DNA of 64,000 bases from Allorhizobium sonneratiae. Lineage in GTDB: Bacteria; Pseudomonadota; Alphaproteobacteria; Rhizobiales; Rhizobiaceae. Of this stretch, positions 57,985-64,000 are shown one piece after another (position 1 is the stretch's first letter; the number at the start of each line of letters is the position of its first letter). The position numbers and the translations under genes are program-made. The DNA is taken from assembly GCF_023700755.1 (NCBI RefSeq), contig NZ_JAMKOJ010000005.1, forward strand, positions 1 to 64,000, in the 5' to 3' direction. The notes below the pieces were generated by a model, which worked only from the letters and a program-made list of their open reading frames with translations, was not told the origin of the DNA and searched no databases.

Positions 57985-58539
57985 ATGAGACAGTATCGAA
58001 CGATCGGTCGTCTGGCCGCTGGCGTTTTTGTGGCGGCATCGCTTCTGGCCGGCACTGTCGCCGCTCAGGCGCAGGACGTGACCGATGCCCAGATTCAGAC
58101 CGCTCGCCAGGCCATTTCCGCCCTCGGCGTGACCAATGTTTTCGACAACATCCTGCCCAATCTGGCCGCCCAGCTCAAGGAACAGCTCATTCAGGCCTAT
58201 CCCAACCTGGAAGAGCAGATCACCAAGACGGTTGATGAGCAGGCGCTGAAACTTGCTGCCCGCCGCGGTGATCTGGAGCGTGAAGCCGCCATCGTTTACG
58301 CCAAGGCCTTTACCCAGGACGAGTTGAAGCAGATTGCCACCTTCTTCAACAGCGAGGCCGGCAAGAAGCTGTTGCGCGATCAGCCGGTCGCCAACCGCGA
58401 ACTCGGAAAGTCTGCCGATATCTGGGCGTCGGGCATTGCCCGCGATCTGGAAAAGAACACCAATGATGCGCTGAGCAAGGTTGCCGGCAAAGAGTTGAAG
58501 CCGATTGCGCCTCCGGCTGCACCGGCCCCCAAGCCCTGA
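57985..58539 (+). CDS. exported DUF2059 protein
   Basis: A 184-residue protein with a signal peptide (RLAAGVFVAASLLAGTVAAQAQ, cleavage after AQA). The rest reads AFTQDELKQIATFFNSEAGKKLLRDQP, typical of DUF2059, a periplasmic helical domain of unknown role found widely in proteobacteria. The C-terminus is proline-rich (KPIAPPAAPAPKP). It lies between rpiA and gor on the same strand and is followed by a terminator at 58561. Confidence 0.88.
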   Translation: MRQYRTIGRLAAGVFVAASLLAGTVAAQAQDVTDAQIQTARQAISALGVTNVFDNILPNLAAQLKEQLIQAYPNLEEQITKTVDEQALKLAARRGDLEREAAIVYAKAFTQDELKQIATFFNSEAGKKLLRDQPVANRELGKSADIWASGIARDLEKNTNDALSKVAGKELKPIAPPAAPAPKP

Positions 58540-58560
58540 TCCAGGCGCATTTTAAACGTC

Positions 58561-58587
58561 AAAAGCCCGGAGACCTTCCGGGCTTTT
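58561..58587 (+). terminator. terminator after the DUF2059 gene
   Basis: A perfect 10-bp stem aaaagcccgg and ccgggctttt with a 7-base loop, followed by atttttg. It separates rpiA and the DUF2059 gene from gor. Confidence 0.9.
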
Positions 58588-58658
58588 ATTTTTGAAGATG
58601 CATCGCCATATGTGGCAGGCATCTTACCGGCCCATTGCCCGTTTCTCAGGAGCTTTTG

Positions 58659-60044
58659 ATGTCCACTTACGATTATGATCTCTTCGTCATTGGCGGCGGT
58701 TCCGGTGGTGTGCGCAGCGCCCGTCTTGCTGCCTCCATGGGCAAGCGTGTGGCCATCGCCGAGGAATATCGTTTTGGTGGCACCTGCGTCATTCGCGGCT
58801 GTGTGCCGAAAAAGCTCTTTGTCTATGCTTCGCAATTTCACGAGCATTTCGAGGATGCCGCCGGTTTTGGCTGGACGGTGGGCGAAAGCCGGTTCGACTG
58901 GCAAAAGCTGGTGGCCGCGAAGGATCAGGAAATTGCCCGTCTCGAAGGCCTGTATCGCAAGGGTCTGGACAATGCCGGAGCCGAAATCATCGAAAGCCGG
59001 GCGGAACTCACCGGTCCGCACAGCATACGGCTGACAAAAACCGGACGCGAAGTGACGGCGGAACGCATCGTCATCGCCGTCGGTGGCGCGCCCAATCCGC
59101 ATGAAGCCTTGCCCGGTCATGAACTGTGCATCAGCTCGAATGAGGCCTTTCATCTGGACACATTACCGCGCTCCATCGTCATTGCTGGTGGCGGCTATAT
59201 TGCGGTGGAATTTGCCAATATCTTCCATGGGCTCGGCGTGGAGACGACGCTGATCTATCGTGGGCGCGAAATTCTGTCCCGCTTCGATCAGGATCTCAGG
59301 CGCGGCCTGCATCAGGCCATGGAGGCGAAGGGCATCCGCATTCTTTTGACCGATGTCATCGAAGAGGTGACAAAGACGGAAGAGGGCCTTGCCGCACGCA
59401 CCAAATGCGGTGAACTGCTTCTGGCCGATCAGGTGATGCTGGCACTGGGCCGTGAGCCGCACACAAAGGGGCTGGGGCTCGAAGCGGCAGGCGTTCAGGT
59501 GAATGAGCGTGGTGCCATCACCGTCGATGCCTATTCACGCACCAATGTGCCGCATATCTTTGCTCTGGGCGATGTGACGGACCGTGTGCAACTGACCCCG
59601 GTCGCCATTCACGAGGCGATGTGCTTCATTGAAACCGAGTATAAGAACAATCCGACCTCGCCCGATCACGATCTGATTGCAACGGCTGTGTTTTCCCAGC
59701 CGGAAATCGGCACGGTGGGGCTGAGCGAAGAAGAGGCCGCCAGCCGTTACCCGGAGATCGAGGTTTATCGCGCCGAATTCCGTCCGATGAAGGCAACGCT
59801 GTCGGGCCGGGCGGAAAAGATGATGATGAAGCTCATCGTCGAGAGTGCAGGCCGCAAGGTGATCGGCGCGCATATTCTCGGCCATGATGCGGGCGAGATG
59901 GCGCAGCTTCTCGGCATTACCCTGAAGGCTGGCTGCACCAAGGATGATTTCGACCGCACCATGGCCGTGCATCCGACGGCGGCGGAAGAGCTGGTGACGA
60001 TGTACAACCCCAGCTACCGGATCAAAAACGGCGAGCGCATTTGA
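58659..60044 (+). CDS. gor: glutathione-disulfide reductase
   Basis: A 461-residue flavoenzyme that regenerates glutathione with NADPH in the cytoplasm. FVIGGGSGGVRSARLAASMG (FAD loop), GGTCVIRGCVPKKLFVYAS (redox-active cysteines), IVIAGGGYIAVEFANIFHGLG (NADPH loop), FALGDVTDRVQLTPVAIHEA and MAVHPTAAEELVTMYNPSY (catalytic histidine and glutamate) are all present. AGGAG six bases before the ATG sets the start. It is transcribed alone or with the preceding transcript past the hairpin. Confidence 0.97.
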   Translation: MSTYDYDLFVIGGGSGGVRSARLAASMGKRVAIAEEYRFGGTCVIRGCVPKKLFVYASQFHEHFEDAAGFGWTVGESRFDWQKLVAAKDQEIARLEGLYRKGLDNAGAEIIESRAELTGPHSIRLTKTGREVTAERIVIAVGGAPNPHEALPGHELCISSNEAFHLDTLPRSIVIAGGGYIAVEFANIFHGLGVETTLIYRGREILSRFDQDLRRGLHQAMEAKGIRILLTDVIEEVTKTEEGLAARTKCGELLLADQVMLALGREPHTKGLGLEAAGVQVNERGAITVDAYSRTNVPHIFALGDVTDRVQLTPVAIHEAMCFIETEYKNNPTSPDHDLIATAVFSQPEIGTVGLSEEEAASRYPEIEVYRAEFRPMKATLSGRAEKMMMKLIVESAGRKVIGAHILGHDAGEMAQLLGITLKAGCTKDDFDRTMAVHPTAAEELVTMYNPSYRIKNGERI

Positions 60045-60134
60045 GCGCGAGGCAAAAGCGCTTTCCAACCCGGGCCTAAGCAGTTATAAGCCCCGCCAAC
60101 TCGACAAAAAACGATGATCGCAAGGTAAAAGACC

Positions 60135-61511
60135 ATGGCACAGAACTGGACACCGATGAGCTGGAGGCAGAAGCCGATCAAGCAGGTTCCGGCCTATCCG
60201 GATCAGGCAGCGCTGGTGGATGCCGAAGCGCAGCTTTCCACCTATCCGCCTTTGGTGTTTGCCGGTGAGGCGCGCCGTTTGAAAAAGTCTCTGGCCCAGG
60301 TGGCGGAAGGCAATGCCTTCCTGCTTCAGGGTGGTGACTGCGCCGAAAGCTTTGCCGAACATGGCGCCGATACGATCCGCGACTTTTTCCGCGCCTTCCT
60401 GCAGATGGCCGTCGTACTGACCTATGGCGCGCAATTGCCGGTGGTGAAGGTTGGCCGCATTGCCGGTCAGTTTGCCAAGCCGCGTTCTTCCGATATGGAG
60501 CGTCAGGGCGATGTCGAGCTGCCGAGCTATCGCGGCGACATCATCAATGGCATCGAATTCACGCCGGAGGCGCGCATTCCCGATCCGAACCGGCAGTTGA
60601 TGGCCTATCGCCAGTCGGCGGCGACGCTCAACCTGCTGCGCGCTTTCGCCATGGGCGGCTATGCCAACCTCGAAAACGTGCATCAATGGATGCTGGGCTT
60701 CGTCAAGGACAGCCCGCAGGCCGAGCGTTATCGCAAACTGGCCGACCGGATCAGCGAGACCATGGATTTCATGCGCGCCATTGGCATCAGCGCGGAAAAC
60801 CAGCCGAGCCTTCGTGAAACAGATTTCTTCACCAGCCATGAGGCGCTGCTGCTTGGCTATGAAGAGGCGCTGACCCGCGTCGATTCCACCTCGGGCGACT
60901 GGTATGCCACCTCCGGGCACATGATCTGGATCGGCGACCGCACCCGTCAGGCCGATCATGCCCATGTCGAATATTGCCGCGGCATCAAGAACCCGATCGG
61001 TCTGAAATGCGGTCCGTCCCTGCAGGCGGACGATCTTCTGAACCTGATCGACATTCTCAATCCGCAGAATGAGGCTGGCCGTCTGACGCTGATCTGCCGC
61101 TTCGGCCATGACAAGGTGGCCGAGCATCTGCCGCGCCTCATCCGCGCGGTGGAGCGGGAAGGCCGCAAGGTGGTGTGGTCCTGCGACCCGATGCACGGCA
61201 ACACCATCACGCTCAACAATTACAAGACCCGGCCTTTCGAGCGGGTTCTGTCGGAAGTCGAAAGCTTCTTCCAGATCCATCGCGCAGAAGGGTCGCATCC
61301 GGGCGGCATCCATATCGAGATGACCGGCAAGGATGTTACCGAATGCACCGGCGGTGCCCGCGCCGTCACGCCTGAAGATCTGCATGACCGCTACCACACC
61401 CATTGCGATCCGCGCCTCAATGCCGATCAGGCGCTCGAACTGGCTTTCCTGCTGGCCGAACGCATGAAGCTGGGCCGCGACGAAAAGCGGCTGAAGGCGA
61501 TCAGCCTGTAA
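60135..61511 (+). CDS. aroG: class II 3-deoxy-7-phosphoheptulonate synthase
   Basis: A 458-residue plant-type (class II) enzyme that joins phosphoenolpyruvate and erythrose 4-phosphate, the first step of the shikimate pathway. [34 protein letters not shown] near residue 55 (with the conserved CAE), [45 protein letters not shown] and [18 protein letters not shown] are class II signatures. It is not homologous to AroF/AroG of E. coli despite the shared function. A terminator follows 18 bases later. Confidence 0.95.
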   Translation: MAQNWTPMSWRQKPIKQVPAYPDQAALVDAEAQLSTYPPLVFAGEARRLKKSLAQVAEGNAFLLQGGDCAESFAEHGADTIRDFFRAFLQMAVVLTYGAQLPVVKVGRIAGQFAKPRSSDMERQGDVELPSYRGDIINGIEFTPEARIPDPNRQLMAYRQSAATLNLLRAFAMGGYANLENVHQWMLGFVKDSPQAERYRKLADRISETMDFMRAIGISAENQPSLRETDFFTSHEALLLGYEEALTRVDSTSGDWYATSGHMIWIGDRTRQADHAHVEYCRGIKNPIGLKCGPSLQADDLLNLIDILNPQNEAGRLTLICRFGHDKVAEHLPRLIRAVEREGRKVVWSCDPMHGNTITLNNYKTRPFERVLSEVESFFQIHRAEGSHPGGIHIEMTGKDVTECTGGARAVTPEDLHDRYHTHCDPRLNADQALELAFLLAERMKLGRDEKRLKAISL

Positions 61512-61529
61512 TGCACTTATGATAGTGGT

Positions 61530-61564
61530 AAAAAGCCCGCAAACCATGTTTGCGGGCTTTTTTG
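61530..61564 (+). terminator. terminator of the DAHP synthase gene
   Basis: Stem aaaaagcccgcaaa and tttgcgggcttttt with a 5-base loop and a T run, right after the gene. Confidence 0.93.
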
Positions 61565-61638
61565 TTTCTGTTGGCTTTGTCTGGTTGCGGGGTGCTGGCA
61601 CGATGCTTGCTTTTTGTCAGGCAGGAAAAGAGGGCAAT

Positions 61639-62559
61639 ATGACATTCAAGAAACTTATGAGCGCCGCCATCGGCACAATCGCATCCATCCTCCTGTTTTC
61701 TCAGGCGCAGGCTGCGGATAAATTCGACACGAAGCCGCGTATTGCCGTCATGTCCGCCTTTGCGCCGGAATGGCAGGTTTTGTTGAAGGATGTTGAAAAT
61801 CCGAAGGAATACAAGCTTCACGGCCGCAGCTTCGTAACGGGCACGTTGCAGGGCAAGGATGTGGTGCTGTTTCTTTCGGGTGTCAGCATGGTCAATGCGG
61901 CAATGACCACCCAACAGGCAATTGATTATTTCAACATCAGGGCCATCGTGTTTTCCGGCATTGCCGGCGGGGCCGATCCCTCGCTGTCTATTGGTGATGT
62001 CGTTGTAAGCCAGCAATGGGGCGAGTATCTCGAATCGATTTTTGCCCGTGAAACGAATGGCAGCTTCAAAATCCCTCCATTTCTGAAGACGCCATTTCCA
62101 AATTTCGGCATGATCTATCCCAATACATCGCAAGTGCTGACGGATGGCATGGACAAGCCGGAAGACAGATTCTGGTTTCCCGTCGATGGAAAACTGCTTG
62201 AAACTGCAAAAGCTGTGGCCGGCAGTGTTACGCTCGGAAAATGCGCGGGTGATGAAAAATGCCTTAACCACCAGCCGAAAATCATCGTCGGCGGTAATGG
62301 TGTTTCCGGCCCGGCTTTTATTGATAATGCCGCTTTCCGGAAGTTTGCTTTCAAGACGTTTCACGCAGAGGTGCTGGACATGGAAAGTGCGGCAACCGCT
62401 CATGTCGCCTTCGTCAACCAGGTGCCGTTCATCGCTTTCAGAAGCCTTTCCGATCTTGCCGGCGGCGGTGAGGGCGAAAACGAAATGAGCGTGTTCATGA
62501 CGCTTGCGTCCAGCAACTCAGCCCGGGTTGTTAAGGCGTTTCTGGCAAAAATGCCCTGA
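61639..62559 (+). CDS. exported 5'-methylthioadenosine/S-adenosylhomocysteine nucleosidase-like protein
   Basis: A 306-residue protein with a signal peptide (MTFKKLMSAAIGTIASILLFSQAQA). The mature part is a purine-nucleoside phosphorylase-fold nucleosidase: IAVMSAFAPEW (AFxxEW), VLFLSGVSMVNAAMTTQQAID, VFSGIAGGADPSLSIGDVVVSQ and AEVLDMESAATAHVAFVNQVPFIAFRSLSDLA (the DMES-A-A core). Cytoplasmic MTA/SAH nucleosidases lack the signal peptide and are about 230 residues; the ~50-residue insert (TFFKTPFPNF-like region to NPQPK) is also unusual. AGAGGG four bases before the ATG sets the start. It would act in the periplasm on exported nucleosides. Confidence 0.88.
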   Translation: MTFKKLMSAAIGTIASILLFSQAQAADKFDTKPRIAVMSAFAPEWQVLLKDVENPKEYKLHGRSFVTGTLQGKDVVLFLSGVSMVNAAMTTQQAIDYFNIRAIVFSGIAGGADPSLSIGDVVVSQQWGEYLESIFARETNGSFKIPPFLKTPFPNFGMIYPNTSQVLTDGMDKPEDRFWFPVDGKLLETAKAVAGSVTLGKCAGDEKCLNHQPKIIVGGNGVSGPAFIDNAAFRKFAFKTFHAEVLDMESAATAHVAFVNQVPFIAFRSLSDLAGGGEGENEMSVFMTLASSNSARVVKAFLAKMP

Positions 62560-62585
62560 GAACCGCGCCCGGTGTTCGGGTATGC

Positions 62586-62612
62586 AAAGGGCATGCTCTT
62601 GTGCCCTTTTTA
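62586..62612 (+). terminator. terminator of the nucleosidase gene
   Basis: Stem aaagggca and tgcccttt with an 8-base loop followed by TTT. It lies 27 bases after the stop. Confidence 0.8.
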
Positions 62613-62683
62613 TCTGAATGGCTCATCTCGGCGCTCCAGTCATGGCGACTGCATTTTGAAAATCGCCATGAGCCGTCCATGTT

Positions 62684-63313
62684 TCACAGATGAAACGCCG
62701 ATTTGATCCCATCGACGACGAATTGTACCGAGAGGGCTGCAAGGATTACCCCAAGCAGACGGGTGAGGATGGCGCGGCCAGTTGAGCCAAGAAAACGGTC
62801 GATGCGGTCAGCGATCATCATGGCTGCGAAGACGATAAAAATGGAGACGGCAATGACGAGGATCAGGGCCGCACGCTCCAGCGGTTCGGATAGCGATCCG
62901 GAAATCAGGATGGTCGCCGAAATCGAACCGGGACCGGCAATCAGCGGCAAGGCCAGCGGAAAGACGGCAATGTTTTCGATGTGGTCATCGGTGATGGCTT
63001 TTTCCGTCGTCTTTTCCTTGCGTTCATGCCGCTTTTCAAAAATCATCTCGAAAGCGATGAAAAACAGCATCAAACCACCTGCTATGCGAAAGGCGCCGAT
63101 GGAAATACCGAGTGTGCCGAGAATGCCATTGCCGAAGAGCGCAAAGACGGTGAGAATGCCAAGCGCGATCAGGGAGCCGCGCAGCGCCACCTTCTTGCGT
63201 TCGGCGCTGTTCATGCCGCGGGTCAAGCCTAAAAACAGCGGCGCCATACCGGGCGGATCAAGCGTGACGAGCAGGGTAACGAAAGCGTTCAACAGGACTT
63301 CGGTTCCGGCCAT
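62684..63313 (-). CDS. MarC-family membrane protein
   Basis: A 209-residue protein with about six hydrophobic helices (FVTLLVTLDPPGMAPLFLGLT, LIALGILTVFALFGNGIL, FRIAGGLMLFFIAFEMIF, FPLALPLIAGPGSISATILI, LILVIAVSIFIVFAAMMIAD, ILTRLLGVILAALSVQFVVDGI). D-P-P-G-M-A-P and P-L-A-L-P-L-I-A-G-P-G are MarC (UPF0056) signatures. Its transport function is unknown. It is divergent from gyrA. Confidence 0.9.
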   Translation of the reverse strand: MAGTEVLLNAFVTLLVTLDPPGMAPLFLGLTRGMNSAERKKVALRGSLIALGILTVFALFGNGILGTLGISIGAFRIAGGLMLFFIAFEMIFEKRHERKEKTTEKAITDDHIENIAVFPLALPLIAGPGSISATILISGSLSEPLERAALILVIAVSIFIVFAAMMIADRIDRFLGSTGRAILTRLLGVILAALSVQFVVDGIKSAFHL

Positions 63314-63604
63314 GCGCGCTCCTTTTTTATCTGTTTTATCGTAAGTGGCGCTTCATAGCACGGATAACGGAAATTTTGCCGGTTTTCTCGTACAAAACCC
63401 GGAAAAGCCTGTTCAAAACCTCGCCTGAAATTGGCGCTGGCCAAGGCTTTGGGCTATAGGTTTTAAGGTGATTCTGGAGCGTTTCCGTTTTCTTGGGAAT
63501 CGCATGCGATGTCAGGAAAATCGCGCTTTGGAATTTGGTTTTACGCATGTCCGCATGAAGCCGGTTTGAGGTTTCCCGACATGCCGAAAAAGGCGTGATC
63601 CGTT
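63314..63604. other. divergent region between the MarC gene and gyrA
   Basis: About 290 bases. It should contain both promoters; no strong element is clear. A GC-rich palindrome, gatcgcatgcgat-like, lies near 63500. No gene is supported. Confidence 0.4.
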
Positions 63605-64000
63605 TTGACTGAGCAAAGCACACCCGGCTCCAAGGGGCCATCCGATATCGAACCCATCTCGATCATGACGGAGATGCAGCGGTCCTATCTCGATTACGCC
63701 ATGAGCGTTATCGTGTCCCGCGCCCTTCCTGACGTGCGTGACGGGTTGAAGCCGGTGCATCGTCGCATTCTCTACGGCATGTCCGAACTCGGTATCGACT
63801 GGAACAAGAAATACGTCAAATGCGCCCGCGTGACCGGCGACGTAATGGGTAAATACCATCCGCATGGCAATGCCGCGATCTATGATGCGCTGGCGCGCAT
63901 GGCGCAGGACTGGTCTTTGCGCCTGCCACTGATCGACGGTCAGGGCAATTTCGGCTCCGTCGACGGCGATCCGCCCGCAGCCGAACGCTATACCGAATGC
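63605..64000 (+). CDS. gyrA: DNA gyrase subunit A, N-terminal part (cut by the window end)
   Basis: The first 132 codons of GyrA, starting at TTG ([20 protein letters not shown]) and open to the last base. [42 protein letters not shown] is the GyrA N-terminus. The active-site tyrosine is probably that in ERYTEC at the window end. In the quinolone-resistance region the sequence is [10 protein letters not shown]: asparagine and alanine stand where E. coli has Asp82 and Ser83, while Asp87 is kept. Related rhizobia are known to carry Ala or another non-Ser residue here naturally. Confidence 0.97.
   Translation, partial: MTEQSTPGSKGPSDIEPISIMTEMQRSYLDYAMSVIVSRALPDVRDGLKPVHRRILYGMSELGIDWNKKYVKCARVTGDVMGKYHPHGNAAIYDALARMAQDWSLRLPLIDGQGNFGSVDGDPPAAERYTEC

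Overview
The window looks like chromosomal DNA of an alphaproteobacterium of the family Rhizobiaceae (Agrobacterium, Allorhizobium or Rhizobium type). Pointers are the NadQ-type regulator in front of nadABC, a class II plant-type DAHP synthase, ilvB-ilvN with a short leader peptide, TrmFO, a DUF1127 micro-protein, many GTG and TTG starts, and rhizobial intergenic palindromes built around gcataat/attatgc. This is inferred from gene content; no database was consulted.

Region 1 (1-3317) is the right end of a prophage: the 3' end of a tail-associated gene, then a leftward DUF2442 gene and a RelE-like toxin with an XRE antitoxin, then a rightward lysis cassette (GH19 endolysin, small membrane protein, Rz-like inner spanin with a nested Rz1-like lipoprotein, holin). 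Region 2 (about 3320-10440) is an AT-rich island of four rightward genes: a sulfotransferase, a secreted protein of unknown function, an FkbH-like SGNH/HAD/acyltransferase protein, and a bifunctional glycosyltransferase. The first and last share a FYLxxNPDV...HYLxxG module. Together they look like cargo for modifying a surface glycan, placed directly after the prophage lysis genes.

Region 3 (11 kb to the end) has normal rhizobial composition. It holds a CLC fluoride/chloride antiporter fused to a DUF190 domain with a fluoride-riboswitch-like leader; nadQ-nadABC (NAD from aspartate); a DUF1127 gene, trmFO, a Bcp peroxiredoxin, a YhdP/AsmA-like giant protein and a HerA-like ATPase; the attenuator-controlled ilvB-ilvN operon with ilvC 11.6 kb downstream (branched-chain amino acids); a glycosyltransferase with an inserted farnesoic-acid-methyltransferase-like domain; a RecD-like helicase; a cluster of regulators (MerR-LuxR, HxlR, two TetR, Lrp, MerR-B12) with their targets; pdxJ; a cytoplasmic PAS-PAS chemoreceptor; folP-folB-folK; fumC; a YcbB-type L,D-transpeptidase; a cytochrome c; gph; rpiA; gor; DAHP synthase; a secreted MTA/SAH nucleosidase; a MarC protein; and the 5' end of gyrA, which runs off the window.

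Non-coding highlights are the apparently leaderless ilv leader peptide with attenuator, the fluoride-riboswitch-like leader, a 270-bp multi-branched palindromic element with 26-bp perfect ends (49982-50251), a dispersed palindromic repeat family of about five copies, a duplicated 3' end of ilvC, and palindromic operators at the toxin, nadA and tetR genes. No rRNA, tRNA, CRISPR array or complete insertion sequence was found.
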